A DNA stretch of 64,000 nucleotides from Firmicutes bacterium AM41-11 (GTDB taxonomy: Bacteria; Bacillota_I; Bacilli_A; Erysipelotrichales; Erysipelotrichaceae): NCBI GenBank assembly GCA_003480165.1, contig QUIQ01000002.1, positions 136,328 through 200,327 on the forward strand, given 5' to 3'. The position numbers and the translations under genes are program-made. Under the pieces are notes generated by a model. That model was given only the letters and a program-made list of their open reading frames with translations, had not been told where the DNA came from and ran no database searches. Below, one piece after another: positions 12,306 through 21,375 of the stretch (the first letter of the stretch is position 1; every line of letters begins with the position of its first letter).

Positions 12306-12344
12306 TATGTTAAAATAAATGAGGAAAAGACCAGGAGGAAGACT

Positions 12345-13892
12345 ATGAAGAAAGAACTTGTTATTGTATTGGATTTTGGTGGTCAATACAATCAATTGGT
12401 TGCTCGTCGAGTGCGAGAATGCAATGTATATTGCGAGATTTACTCTTATAAAACGGATATAAACAAAATTAAAGCGATGAATCCGAAGGGCATTATTTTA
12501 ACCGGTGGTCCAAACAGTTGTTATGAACCTGATTCACCTACCTACTCCAAAGAATTGTTTGAATTAGGTATTCCGGTTTTAGGTTTATGTTATGGAGCCC
12601 AGCTGATGATGCATGTGCTTGGTGGTAAAGTTGAAAAAGCCGATGCCAGAGAATATGGAAAGACCGAAGTTTTGATTGATCAGAAAGATTCTCCGATTTT
12701 TGCCGGGGTTCATGAAAAAACAATTTGCTGGATGTCACACTTTGACTATATTTCCCAAGTGGCTCCTGGTTTTACAATTACCAGTCATACAGAAAATTGC
12801 CCATGTGCTTCAGCAGAAAATGCCGAAAAACATCTTTATGCGATTCAATTCCATCCCGAAGTACTACATACCCAAGAAGGAACAACAATGTTGTACAACT
12901 TTGTCCGTAATGTATGTGCTTGTAATGGAGATTGGCGCATGGATTCTTTTGTGGATGAACAAATTCAAGCCATTCGTGAAAAAGTGGGTGACGGAAAAGT
13001 CTTATGTGCCCTTAGTGGTGGCGTAGACTCTTCGGTTGCGGCTGTTCTATTATCCAAAGCCATTGGAAATCAATTGACTTGTGTGTTTGTGGATCATGGT
13101 CTGCTTCGTAAAAACGAAGGGGATGAAGTAGAAGCCGTATTTGGCCCAGATGGACCTTATGAATTGAACTTTATCCGAGTCAATGCTCAAGAAAGATATT
13201 ATGGAAAATTAAAAGGTGTTACGGAACCCGAAGCCAAACGTAAGATTATTGGCGAAGAATTTATTCGTGTTTTCGAAGAAGAAGCGAAAAAGATTGGTAA
13301 AGTGGATTTCTTAGTCCAAGGAACCATTTACCCGGATGTAGTAGAGAGTGGTTTAGGTGGAGAGTCTGCCGTTATTAAATCACATCACAACGTTGGTGGT
13401 TTACCAGATCATGTAGATTTTAAAGAAATCATCGAACCTTTACGTGATTTATTTAAAGATGAAGTCCGTAAAGCTGGATTGGAATTAGGTATTCCAGATT
13501 ATCTTGTCTTCAGACAGCCGTTCCCAGGACCAGGTCTTGGCATTCGTATTATTGGCGAAGTAACAGCGGAAAAGGTACGCATTGTACAAGATGCCGATGC
13601 GATTTATCGTGAAGAAATTGCTAATGCGGGTCTAGACCGTTCTATTGGTCAATACTTTGCGGCTCTTACCAATATGCGTTCGGTAGGTGTTATGGGGGAT
13701 GAAAGAACCTATGATTATGCCATTGCACTTCGTGCGGTAAATACCATTGATTTTATGACTGCAGAAGCTGCAGAGATTCCTTATGAAGTATTAAATAAAG
13801 TTATGTCACGTATTATTAACGAAGTTCGTGGGGTAAACCGTGTAATGTATGACCTTACCAGTAAGCCTCCTGGAACAATTGAGTTCGAATAA
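12345..13892 (+). CDS. guaA: GMP synthase (glutamine-hydrolysing)
   Basis: Converts XMP to GMP with glutamine as nitrogen donor. The 515 residues comprise a class I amidotransferase domain (nucleophile Cys82 in GLCYGAQ, His-Glu pair in FHPEV), an ATP-pyrophosphatase domain (ALSGGVDSS near residue 225) and the C-terminal dimerisation domain ending [15 protein letters not shown] lies 7 bases before the ATG. It is intact and followed by a terminator. The 3' end of guaA is a known integration target, and the mobile region of this window begins directly after it. Confidence 0.98.
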   Translation: MKKELVIVLDFGGQYNQLVARRVRECNVYCEIYSYKTDINKIKAMNPKGIILTGGPNSCYEPDSPTYSKELFELGIPVLGLCYGAQLMMHVLGGKVEKADAREYGKTEVLIDQKDSPIFAGVHEKTICWMSHFDYISQVAPGFTITSHTENCPCASAENAEKHLYAIQFHPEVLHTQEGTTMLYNFVRNVCACNGDWRMDSFVDEQIQAIREKVGDGKVLCALSGGVDSSVAAVLLSKAIGNQLTCVFVDHGLLRKNEGDEVEAVFGPDGPYELNFIRVNAQERYYGKLKGVTEPEAKRKIIGEEFIRVFEEEAKKIGKVDFLVQGTIYPDVVESGLGGESAVIKSHHNVGGLPDHVDFKEIIEPLRDLFKDEVRKAGLELGIPDYLVFRQPFPGPGLGIRIIGEVTAEKVRIVQDADAIYREEIANAGLDRSIGQYFAALTNMRSVGVMGDERTYDYAIALRAVNTIDFMTAEAAEIPYEVLNKVMSRIINEVRGVNRVMYDLTSKPPGTIEFE

Positions 13893-13905
13893 TATCAAAA
13901 GTTGA

Positions 13906-13934
13906 AAAAGTCCTTTATTCAAGGGCTTTTTTTA
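13906..13934 (+). terminator. Terminator after guaA
   Basis: AAAAGTCCTT (13906-13915), five-base loop, AAGGGCTTTT (13921-13930) with one G-U, then more T. It closes the tsa-guaA transcript. Confidence 0.8.
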
Positions 13935-14044
13935 ATGTCTGAAGGTGAAATTGCTACTATTTTGCTACCACGAGCTTGAAAAACGTATTATTTTTGAATA
14001 ATTCCATTTGTTTTTAATATCTATAATTTCAAATTTTATTAAAG

Positions 14045-15247
14045 AAACACTCTTTTTAAAGATTTAGTTGATGTTTGCAAAAATACCATAGTGATACTCA
14101 CCGTAAGCACTGTAAAGATCAATCAGCATTGGCAGTTTAACGATATCTCTGCATATAAATGGTATCTGTTCCAGCATCGATTCCATATATGCTTCAGGTT
14201 TCCACTTTCTCATATCCAGTGTATATTTCAGCTTCTTCTTGAATACAATCCAGTCCAGATATCCCTGCAGATGTCTTGTGCTGACTCCATGCTTCTGTCT
14301 GATCAGATTCTTTGCCTCTGCATGCAGTTCATTGACTGATGATACTGTATTTCCATTCGGTGACACATATGCACCCGATGGAATGACGTCACTTTCAAAT
14401 CCGTTTTCAGATACAAACGTCTGAATACTGTGACTGTCATCACTGATAATCTTTGTATGGTCTGAAAAATGCTTTCTGTACTGATTCAGTATCTCAAAGC
14501 TTTCTCTTCCAAGACCGCCGATTTTAAACAGCATTTGATCATTCTCATCAATCGCAGCTACAATACAAATCTTATGATGGCTGGTTCCTGGTATATGATG
14601 AAAATGCGGAGTAGACTTGTGCTTTCCGCGATGCTTGCTCATTCTAGGCATGTTCTCAGGTTCTGTACCTTTCAGGTTGATACTCGTATAGGAAGGATCA
14701 AGTTCAACATCACCACTGAGAACAGCATTTTCCTGTACTTTTGAAATGGCTTTGTACAGCTTGTGACGCATATTAAAGCATGTAACTATGTTCAGTTCAG
14801 TAGCAACTGTCTGCTGCTCAAGTGTAAGTCCATTCAGTTCACCAGCTATAAAAGTAGACCATGTATTAAAACTTGTCCTTGAATGTGTAAACATGGTACC
14901 GGTAGTTGCCATGAATCCTGCTCTACAGTCCTTGCATCTGTATTTCTGTCTGTGCTTTGGATTGAAGCCATTCTTCACAAAGTGTACAGATCCACAGTGA
15001 GGACATCTCTGTACGTGTGATTCAATATTTTCACAGTTTGTAGTATCAGGAGTTACTTTTTCTTTATACAGTTTGTCAATTCCAGTACGGATAAAAGACA
15101 ATTCAACAGGAGATAGATGATTCAAGAAATCTTGTGTAATACGCATCATATGACTAACCTTAACTTTACAGGTAAATCATACTCACTTCTTCTGTTTTCT
15201 CTGTCCATTTTCATGGACTATCAACAAATTCTTTAAAAAGAGCGTTT
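14045..15247 (-). mobile_element. IS1595-family (ISXO2-like) insertion sequence
   Basis: The transposase gene is bounded by imperfect inverted repeats: the left one holds CTCTTTTTAAAGATTTAGTT at about 14050-14069, and the right one, read in reverse complement, CTCTTTTTAAAGAATTTGTT at about 15224-15243, each with a few more matching bases on both sides. The unit is about 1.2 kb, normal for the family. No clear 8-bp target duplication is visible, so it may be an old insertion or one flank may have been lost. Confidence 0.8.
14064..15149 (-). CDS. IS1595-family transposase (ISXO2-like DDE domain)
   Basis: A 361-residue transposase, complete. An N-terminal zinc ribbon (CPHCGS with CKDC, about residues 50-80) recognises the ends. 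The ISXO2-like core follows with GDVELDPSY, ISDDSHSI and the late block LHAEAKNLIRQKHGVSTRHL, where the family carries its catalytic acidic residues. The family usually reads VDET at the first position; here it is LDPS, still providing the first Asp. The coding frame ends 19 bases inside the left inverted repeat. Ends and length suggest it could still be active. Confidence 0.88.
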   Translation of the reverse strand: MMRITQDFLNHLSPVELSFIRTGIDKLYKEKVTPDTTNCENIESHVQRCPHCGSVHFVKNGFNPKHRQKYRCKDCRAGFMATTGTMFTHSRTSFNTWSTFIAGELNGLTLEQQTVATELNIVTCFNMRHKLYKAISKVQENAVLSGDVELDPSYTSINLKGTEPENMPRMSKHRGKHKSTPHFHHIPGTSHHKICIVAAIDENDQMLFKIGGLGRESFEILNQYRKHFSDHTKIISDDSHSIQTFVSENGFESDVIPSGAYVSPNGNTVSSVNELHAEAKNLIRQKHGVSTRHLQGYLDWIVFKKKLKYTLDMRKWKPEAYMESMLEQIPFICRDIVKLPMLIDLYSAYGEYHYGIFANIN

Positions 15248-15802
15248 TAAAAAATAAATCTTATTATCTTCTTGATAAAAAAGTTCGTTATTTCTCATTT
15301 TTAACAATATAACAATAAAAAAATATATATCACTTACCGACATTGCTAAGCTTGAAAAGCCAAAAAAAGTAAGAAAAGTCATAAGAATCAATTTTTTTAT
15401 GATGAATGATAAAAAAATAGGAATAATTGCCAAGACAAGCGTCGGAGATATTAACATTATTAGAGTTCTACACTTACTCATCTTCGCATCACTTTCAACA
15501 GATATTATCGGTTGTAAGTTCTTCATTTTGAATATTATTTTTTTTCTGCTTTTTTTCGGATATGATAACAAATGTATATATTCATGTACAATACTAAAAG
15601 GGAAAACAGAAATAAGCACGGCTCCAAATGCAGAAAAAAACAAGCCTGTATCATTAATATAAAATCTTTTAATCTTTAAAAAAAATACCAATAGTAGCAA
15701 TGTACATAACACAATGATCAACATACTAATATTTTCTGTTTTTTTGTTTATTTTAAGTATTTTAAAATTTCTACTATCATAAAACTTTTCTGCCATACAC
15801 AT
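15233..15802 (-). CDS. DUF3267-family membrane zincin-like protein, 3' end replaced by IS sequence
   Basis: A 189-residue membrane protein with about four or five hydrophobic helices and the zinc-protease motif HEYIH (about residue 73), which fits DUF3267 (putative membrane metalloproteases). The last codons (KRSF and stop) are read from the right inverted repeat of the IS1595 element, so the original C-terminus was altered by the insertion. The ATG at 15802 follows AGAGGA. It lies 70 bases downstream of the lantibiotic-precursor-like gene on the same strand, so it may have served that peptide as protease or immunity protein (inference). Confidence 0.7.
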   Translation of the reverse strand: MCMAEKFYDSRNFKILKINKKTENISMLIIVLCTLLLLVFFLKIKRFYINDTGLFFSAFGAVLISVFPFSIVHEYIHLLSYPKKSRKKIIFKMKNLQPIISVESDAKMSKCRTLIMLISPTLVLAIIPIFLSFIIKKLILMTFLTFFGFSSLAMSVSDIYFFIVILLKMRNNELFYQEDNKIYFLKRSF

Positions 15803-15872
15803 AAATCCTCTCTACTCATCTATACGAACTTGGAGCAGCGATTCGAATAGACGCGGGAATACGTCTAATCAA

Positions 15873-16073
15873 CTAGCACTGCTCTGGACTAGTAGTAAAA
15901 TATGAAATAGACACTAATGATACTAAAACAGTCGTAATGATAATGTTAGAAAGAGAACATCTTGTTTCTGGATTTCCATCATTACCACCAACAATTGATA
16001 ATTCATTCAATTCTTCAACGCTAGCTTTTCTCTTTGTATTCTATTCCATGGTTTTTTTTCTTGTTTTCATCAT
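15873..16073 (-). pseudogene. Lantibiotic precursor peptide (LchA2/BrtA2-like), interrupted by one amber codon
   Basis: Read on -, an ATG ATG start (16073) behind AGGGAATAGG opens a 66-codon gene whose codon 11 is TAG (16041-16043). Reading through it gives a charged leader with ASVEELNELSIVGG, a textbook two-glycine cleavage site, then a 36-residue core starting NDGNPETRCSLS and ending SYFTTSPEQC. The core has two Cys (39 and 66) and many Ser/Thr. The GG-ND-x-NPET start is what I recall of the lichenicidin A2 family of class II lanthipeptides. TATAAT on - at 16098-16093 may be its promoter. No LanM-type synthetase is in the window. Function is inferred; the stop is seen. Confidence 0.6.
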
Positions 16074-16263
16074 GAACCTATTCCCTAGTACTATTATACA
16101 ATTCTATGAGTATTTAATTTATCTAAAGACATAAATTTTGTCGTAATTTCGCAGATTTGTAAACGTTCACCCTTTTTGTTCTGATTACATGTGTAAAATG
16201 TATCTTTTTTGCAGATTGTGACTAAATATCTTGTTGACAGATAAATCATAAAAATAAAAAACA

Positions 16264-16552
16264 AACATTATTATATTTCAGGAATGACACAAGCCTTCTC
16301 GAAAAAGGAAACATTATTCTGCAACAGGGCTAATACATAATGTTCATAGCTGAGAAAAACAAACAAAATGTAATTCAGGCATAAATAAGCTTAAACTGCG
16401 ATATTGGATAATGTTTGCCACTTTCAAGTATTTTCAAAAAAACATTAAAAACTGGAAAAATTTTATCTGGAAAATCCAAAAAAAATCGAACATTATTGGC
16501 ATTAACCATTGAAAATTCAGTTTTAAAAAAAGACAAAAAAACGAACATTATT
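16264..16552. repeat. Six copies of AACATTAT(T) in both orientations
   Basis: Direct copies at 16264, 16310, 16489 and 16544, inverted copies (ATAATGTT) at 16337 and 16408, and a weaker AACATTA at 16441. Neighbouring direct and inverted copies can pair, for example 16310-16317 with 16337-16344. The stretch 16074-16632 has no convincing gene; it is AT-rich and ends in a terminator. Confidence 0.5.
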
Positions 16553-16557
16553 TTCTG

Positions 16558-16588
16558 GGAGAGACATAAAAGTCTCTTCCTTTTTTTA
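16558..16588 (+). terminator. Terminator or attenuator upstream of the lantibiotic immunity operon
   Basis: GGGAGAGAC (16558-16566), loop ATAAAA, GTCTCTTCC (16573-16581) with one G-U pair, then seven T. It either ends a short upstream transcript or insulates the NisR-type promoter that starts 45 bases further on. Confidence 0.7.
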
Positions 16589-16632
16589 TGGAATGATGAC
16601 ATGTCGTGTTTGTTTCCAATTGTTTTCGGGAA

Positions 16633-16666
16633 TCTTTATGAAATCTTCAAAATTGCCCGGTATGCT
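16633..16666 (+). promoter_or_regulatory. NisR/SpaR-type promoter (TCT-N8-TCT) of the immunity operon
   Basis: TCT (16633-16635), eight bases, TCT (16644-16646), 14 bases, then -10 TATGCT (16661-16666). TCT-N8-TCT in place of a -35 is the known signature of NisR/SpaR-dependent promoters. A response regulator of the right family is encoded in the same operon, and the identical layout recurs at 21376. Confidence 0.75.
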
Positions 16667-16697
16667 ATCCGTAAAATCAAAGAAAGGACTTGATTAT

Positions 16698-17402
16698 ATG
16701 GATATGATTTTGAAAACAACTGACCTCTGCAAAAATTTCAAGGGGCAAATGGCGGTAAACAATGTGTCACTGAGCATCCGGCGCAACTCGGTTTATGGTC
16801 TGCTGGGGCCGAATGGGGCTGGCAAATCCACGATCTTAAAAATACTCACCGGCATTTTGCGCCCCACATCGGGAAGCATCGAGTTTGACGGCCACCCGTG
16901 GAAGCGGAATGATCTGGAGCATATCGGTGCTTTGATTGAGATGCCCCCACTTTACGAAAATCTGACTGCATACGAAAATCTCAAAGTCAGAACTACATTG
17001 CTCGGCCTGGACGATGCACGAATTAACGAGGTATTGCAAATTGTCCAGCTCACGAATACCGGCAAGAAACGGGCCGGGCAGTTTTCTCTTGGTATGAAGC
17101 AGCGGCTTGGTATTGCTATTGCATTGCTGAACAGTCCCCAGCTTTTAATTCTGGATGAACCGACTAACGGCCTTGACCCTTTAGGGATTGAGGAACTTCG
17201 AGAGTTAATTCGCTCTTTTCCCTGCAAAGGGATTACAGTTATTTTGTCCAGCCATATTCTGTCAGAAGTCCAGCAGATTGCAGATCATGTGGGTATCATT
17301 GCTGGCGGCGTCCTTGGATATGAGGGAGAGCTTCGCGCCGGTGAAGATTTGGAACAACTCTTTATGGATGTTATTCGCAGAAATGGTAAGGAGGGATATT
17401 AA
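16698..17402 (+). CDS. Lantibiotic immunity ABC transporter, ATP-binding subunit (LanF)
   Basis: A 234-residue ABC ATPase that would drive export of a lantibiotic from the membrane together with the next two genes. Walker A GPNGAGKST (about residues 37-45), signature FSLGMKQRLG and Walker B LLILDEPTNG are intact. I start at the ATG 16698 after AAAGGA, 32 bases after the -10; the longer open frame from 16593 runs through the promoter. The stretch to 21327 is visibly richer in GC than its surroundings, suggesting separate acquisition. Family naming rests on the two permeases and the lipoprotein that follow. Confidence 0.88.
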   Translation: MDMILKTTDLCKNFKGQMAVNNVSLSIRRNSVYGLLGPNGAGKSTILKILTGILRPTSGSIEFDGHPWKRNDLEHIGALIEMPPLYENLTAYENLKVRTTLLGLDDARINEVLQIVQLTNTGKKRAGQFSLGMKQRLGIAIALLNSPQLLILDEPTNGLDPLGIEELRELIRSFPCKGITVILSSHILSEVQQIADHVGIIAGGVLGYEGELRAGEDLEQLFMDVIRRNGKEGY

Positions 17403-18149
17403 ATGGAGATGGCATATATTCAGGCAGAGAACCTAAAGCATAAGAGAACTTTCACAAAAACGCTGATCGTTCTGGCCCCGTTTGTAACTGCGCTTATGAA
17501 CTTTTTTGCCCCTTTTTGGTTCCAGCTCAATTCTTATAATTGGTGGTATATCCTGCTTTATCCTGGATTCCTTACGCTCACCTGTGCCTTGATTGAACAG
17601 CGGGATAATGGCAAACTAAAATATCGTGCCGTTGCTTCATTGCCTGTTTCGCAGAACAAAGTCTGGAAAGCAAAAATTGGAGTGGCCGGTATTTACTCCT
17701 GTGTGGGGAATTTCATTTTCCTGGCGCTAAATCTGTTGGGCGGTTTTGCAATATTAGTTATCAACAAAATTCCCCTGACAATCGGAATTTGGCAGGCTGC
17801 GGCCGGAACAGCTTGTATTGTCATTGCAAGCCTATGGGAAGTTCCGCTGTGCTTATGGTTATCAAAAAAAGTTGGTATCTTTGTCACGGTTATTCTTAAT
17901 GCCGGACTTGGAAGCGTTTTAGGGATTTTCACGGCTACAACCTCTTTGTGGATGATCTGCCCGTATAGCTGGGTGCCGCATCTTATGATTTCCGTGTTAG
18001 GTATTTTGCCTAATGGTGAGCCGGTTGCAGATCAGAGTACGGCAATGGCATTTTGGATGATTATACTTGTATTGGTCATTTCGCTGGCCTGGTTTGCGGC
18101 GCTGTCATTTTTAACTGCAAGATGGTTTGAGAAAAAGGAGGTGGGGTAA
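17403..18149 (+). CDS. Lantibiotic immunity ABC transporter permease (MutE/EpiE type, LanE)
   Basis: A 248-residue integral membrane protein with about six helices, matching the MutE/EpiE permeases of LanFEG immunity pumps (N-terminal AENLKHKRTF; ALIEQRDNGKLKYRAVASLP with the Glu residue after which these E-loop proteins are named). It starts directly after the ATPase stop and ends two bases before the second permease, so the three subunits are co-translated. Membrane-located; pumps the peptide outward (family knowledge). Confidence 0.85.
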   Translation: MEMAYIQAENLKHKRTFTKTLIVLAPFVTALMNFFAPFWFQLNSYNWWYILLYPGFLTLTCALIEQRDNGKLKYRAVASLPVSQNKVWKAKIGVAGIYSCVGNFIFLALNLLGGFAILVINKIPLTIGIWQAAAGTACIVIASLWEVPLCLWLSKKVGIFVTVILNAGLGSVLGIFTATTSLWMICPYSWVPHLMISVLGILPNGEPVADQSTAMAFWMIILVLVISLAWFAALSFLTARWFEKKEVG

Positions 18150-18151
18150 CT

Positions 18152-18895
18152 ATGGTATCTGTGGTTCGCTGCTGGAAAGCAGAATATCAGAAGTGTAAAC
18201 ATAGCATTTTGCTCTATATGCACAGCATGATTCCGATTATATGTGCGGCGATTTTTGCGGGTTACTATCATATATCCAGATGGGAACTGGCAACCAAAAT
18301 CAGTGCCTATCTGGAAGTGCTGGCCGTTGCGTTCCCGTTTCTGATCGGCATTATTGTGGGCCTGGTTGTTCAGATCGAAAATCAGGCCGGGCATTATCAG
18401 CTTTTGTTGGGAACAATCCCATCTCGCATGGCAACGTATATTGGTAAACTTGGTTTTCTGATGATTTGTGCTTTTGGCGCAACATTTTTAGCGTTAGGAA
18501 CATTCGCTGCACTATATAGGGATGCCCCGGCAAGCCTTTATCTGAAAGCCGGGATTCTATTGTTGATTACCATGCTTCCCATTTACCTGATTCATTTGTT
18601 TGTGGGAATGAGCTTCGGAAAAGGTGCATCTATGGGATTGGGAATTGCAGGGAGTTTAATAGCTGCCCTTATGATAACAGGGCTTGGTGACGCTACATGG
18701 AAATATATTCCCTGGGCCTGGGGCGTTCGTGCTATGGATTACACTGTGCTTGCATGGGATAGCCCCCAACTGTATGCACAGATAAAAACCGATTTTTTCA
18801 GCGGTATGATTATTTCTTTATGCTGCACTGTTTGTCTGCTGATTGCCAGTTTGGTTTGGTTTCATGGTTGGGAGGGAGGTAAAAACAGTGAATAA
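18152..18895 (+). CDS. Lantibiotic immunity ABC transporter permease (MutG type, LanG)
   Basis: A 247-residue second permease with about six helices, similar in plan to LanE (VVRCWKAEYQKCKHSILLYMH at the N-terminus; IENQAGHYQLLLG corresponds to the LanE E-loop). GGAGGTGG precedes the ATG. Pairs with LanE as a heterodimer. The downstream lipoprotein starts 8 bases before its end. Confidence 0.85.
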   Translation: MVSVVRCWKAEYQKCKHSILLYMHSMIPIICAAIFAGYYHISRWELATKISAYLEVLAVAFPFLIGIIVGLVVQIENQAGHYQLLLGTIPSRMATYIGKLGFLMICAFGATFLALGTFAALYRDAPASLYLKAGILLLITMLPIYLIHLFVGMSFGKGASMGLGIAGSLIAALMITGLGDATWKYIPWAWGVRAMDYTVLAWDSPQLYAQIKTDFFSGMIISLCCTVCLLIASLVWFHGWEGGKNSE

Positions 18896-19271
18896 AAAGT
18901 GCCTGTTTGCCGTGGTAATTGTGCTTGTAAGTCTTATATGCTTATCGGTATCGGCCTGCGGTGCGCTCCGCGATACCGCCGATAAAAATAAGGCGTTAAA
19001 TGAATCTCTGCCGTATTATGAGCTGAACGCCGCAAACTATGATGAAATTTCATATAACGGCCTGACATATACCATAACGGATGAATGTCTTGAAATGTCA
19101 GAACTGCAAGAAGAAATCGGGCAGGTATCGAAACGCTTCAAAAATGTGGCGGGGGAAGATTTCAATTTCGGCTACGTTTACAGTATTGTGGATGTGGATA
19201 TAAGCAATGCCGTAGCTGTAAATATCAACAATGAATATCGGAAAGCTGACATTAAAAAAAATGATGAGTAA
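18888..19271 (+). CDS. NisI/SpaI-like lantibiotic immunity lipoprotein
   Basis: A 127-residue lipoprotein. A hydrophobic signal (about residues 4-20) ends in lipobox VSAC, so the protein would be lipidated on Cys and sit outside the membrane. The rest is acidic and contains ISYNGLTYTITDE, similar to the NisI/SpaI domain. I chose the GTG at 18888 because GGAGGGAGGT lies 7 bases upstream; the longer open frame from 18843 lies inside LanG. NisI-type proteins bind the peptide at the cell surface alongside LanFEG. Confidence 0.8.
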   Translation: MNKKCLFAVVIVLVSLICLSVSACGALRDTADKNKALNESLPYYELNAANYDEISYNGLTYTITDECLEMSELQEEIGQVSKRFKNVAGEDFNFGYVYSIVDVDISNAVAVNINNEYRKADIKKNDE

Positions 19272-19309
19272 CCTCGACAATGTGGCATAATAGGGCGGGA
19301 GGTGATTTT

Positions 19310-19972
19310 TTGACCCACTTACTTGTAGTTGACGATGAAGTTTCTATCTTGGAATTGATTAAGAACAGTTTGGGGAAAGATGGATATTTGATAACAGTCT
19401 GTCAAAATGCGGATGATGTAGACATCAAAAAGCTGCATTTCTATGACCTCATTCTTTTGGATGTGATGATGCCTGGCACAGACGGGTTTGAGTTTTGCAA
19501 ACAGATCAGGAATATGGTAGACTGCCCGATTCTCTTTCTGACCGCAAAGACATTAGAGGAAGATATATTGTTTGGATTGGGCATCGGTGCGGATGATTAT
19601 ATTACGAAACCTTTTCGTATTCAGGAGCTTCGCGCCCGTGTCGCGGCACATTTACGCAGAGAAAAAAGGGAGCATCACAGCACACTTTCATTTGAGCCTG
19701 ATATAAGATTTGACCTTTCCGCAAAGGTACTGTATGTTTCAGAACAGCCGGTTCCCCTTACCAAAAGCGAGTATTCAATCTGTGAATACCTTGCGAAAAA
19801 CCGGGGACAGGTTTTTACAAAAGAACAAATCTATGAAGCCGTTTTCGGGTTTGATGGAATAGGCGATAACTCTACGATCTCAACGCATATAAAAAATATT
19901 CGTGCGAAATTGGAGCATTTCAAAATAAGTCCGATCAGCACCGTATGGGGGATAGGATATAAATGGGAGTGA
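19310..19972 (+). CDS. OmpR-family response regulator (LanR/NisR-like)
   Basis: A 220-residue regulator: receiver domain with phospho-acceptor Asp51 (LILLDVMMPG) and switch Lys in ITKPF, then a winged-helix DNA-binding domain (PLTKSEYSICEYLAKNRGQVF). The start is a TTG at 19310 behind GGGCGGGAGGTG; the ATG at 19280 precedes this ribosome site and is unlikely. It probably binds the TCT-N8-TCT boxes at 16633 and 21376. Overlaps the kinase gene by 10 bases. Confidence 0.9.
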   Translation: MTHLLVVDDEVSILELIKNSLGKDGYLITVCQNADDVDIKKLHFYDLILLDVMMPGTDGFEFCKQIRNMVDCPILFLTAKTLEEDILFGLGIGADDYITKPFRIQELRARVAAHLRREKREHHSTLSFEPDIRFDLSAKVLYVSEQPVPLTKSEYSICEYLAKNRGQVFTKEQIYEAVFGFDGIGDNSTISTHIKNIRAKLEHFKISPISTVWGIGYKWE

Positions 19973-21327
19973 AAAAGAAACCTACATTGAAAATATTGTT
20001 TCGCCAGTTTGCTATCTCCCTCATTGTCATGCTGGTAGCGGCAATTATTGTCCCTTCTGGTTTGGAGGGACTTGCTGTAAATGCTGGATTAGCTACAAGA
20101 GCAAATCTAAGTGAATTGCAGGTAAAAGAGATCATTCCAACGCTGTCGATTGCCCCGGATATTACAAAGGTTGTGATTCCACAGGGATGCGGCTACTTAA
20201 TTCTGGACAAGAACTTTAATGAGCTTTACAGCAATATGGACGATGATGAAAAAGAAATTGCCCTGCTGTACGCAAAGGGAGAATATATTGAATATGCTAC
20301 GGGGAGGCAGTTTGCACTTGTTGTCCGGGAAAACGAATTTTGCGTTTTAAGGTATTATATTGGTTCTCAATTTACAGTGTCATGGCTACCGGAATATTTT
20401 CCATCTGCTGACACGCTTGCGCTTATCCTGATGGCTGTAAATTCGCTGCTGGTCATTATCATACTGACCGCCAGATTTGCTAAGAACCTGCGTACACAAC
20501 TGACCCCGCTTTTTGAAGCAACTGCGGAGGTTTCAAAGCAAAACCTTGATTTTGAAGTAGGACACGCCAAAATCAAAGAGTTTGAAGATGTCCTTGCATC
20601 TTTTTCAGATATGAAAGATAATCTGAAAATTTCGTTAGAACGGCAATGGAAAACCGAGCAGACACAGAAAGAGCAAATCGCCGCGCTTGCCCATGATTTG
20701 AAAACGCCTCTGACGGTTATTCAAGGAAATGCTGATTTACTCACAGAAACAAATCTTGATGATGAGCAACGATTATACGCTGGTTACGTCGTGGAAAGCT
20801 CCGGCCAGATGCAGTCATATATTCAAACCCTGATTGATATATCACGGGCGGCGGTTGGTTATCAGCTCCATATTGAAAGTATAGACTTGTCAGCGTTCAT
20901 GCAGCACTTGTTCGGTTATATGGAATCACTATGCCGGACAAAAGAAATCCGGCTGCAAATGAATACTGTTTCACTCCCTCAAATGCTGAAATTTGATAGG
21001 ACGCTGATAGAACGTGCTATTATGAATGTTATCAGTAATGGGCTGGACTACTCCCCGCAAGGCGGAACGCTTTATGTGGATGTTCAGAGTAACAACGGTT
21101 TCGTGGAAATTTCAGTCACAGACGAGGGAACGGGGTTTTCTAAAGAGGCATTATGCCGCGCACAGGAACGGTTCTATATGGGCGATCAAAGCCGCAATTC
21201 AAAGTTACACTTTGGTATGGGTCTATATATTACAAATTCGATTATGGAACAACATAATGGTCAGCTTATTTTAGAAAATTCAAAAGAAACCGGCGGCGCA
21301 AAGGTTACTATGAAACTTCCTTGCTGA
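19963..21327 (+). CDS. Sensor histidine kinase (LanK/NisK-like)
   Basis: A 454-residue membrane kinase. Two transmembrane segments (about residues 15-40 and 148-170) flank an extracellular sensor of roughly 110 residues. HAMP-like and HisKA regions follow, with phospho-His about residue 244 in ALAHDLKTPLT, then HATPase motifs (NVISNGLDYSP, DEGTGFS, GMGLYI). In lantibiotic systems such kinases sense the peptide and switch on immunity. Complete and intact. Confidence 0.9.
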   Translation: MGVKKKPTLKILFRQFAISLIVMLVAAIIVPSGLEGLAVNAGLATRANLSELQVKEIIPTLSIAPDITKVVIPQGCGYLILDKNFNELYSNMDDDEKEIALLYAKGEYIEYATGRQFALVVRENEFCVLRYYIGSQFTVSWLPEYFPSADTLALILMAVNSLLVIIILTARFAKNLRTQLTPLFEATAEVSKQNLDFEVGHAKIKEFEDVLASFSDMKDNLKISLERQWKTEQTQKEQIAALAHDLKTPLTVIQGNADLLTETNLDDEQRLYAGYVVESSGQMQSYIQTLIDISRAAVGYQLHIESIDLSAFMQHLFGYMESLCRTKEIRLQMNTVSLPQMLKFDRTLIERAIMNVISNGLDYSPQGGTLYVDVQSNNGFVEISVTDEGTGFSKEALCRAQERFYMGDQSRNSKLHFGMGLYITNSIMEQHNGQLILENSKETGGAKVTMKLPC

Positions 21328-21375
21328 TTTTCCGATAGTGTAATGGACGTCTTTTATGTCCGTACATTTTTCAAA

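Noticed and set aside
16264..16552. Short regularly recurring motif taken for a CRISPR array
   Set aside because: The motif is only 8-9 bases, occurs in both orientations and has uneven spacing; no cas genes are present.
16415..16693. 92-codon open frame before LanF
   Set aside because: It runs across the terminator and NisR-type promoter and has no ribosome site.
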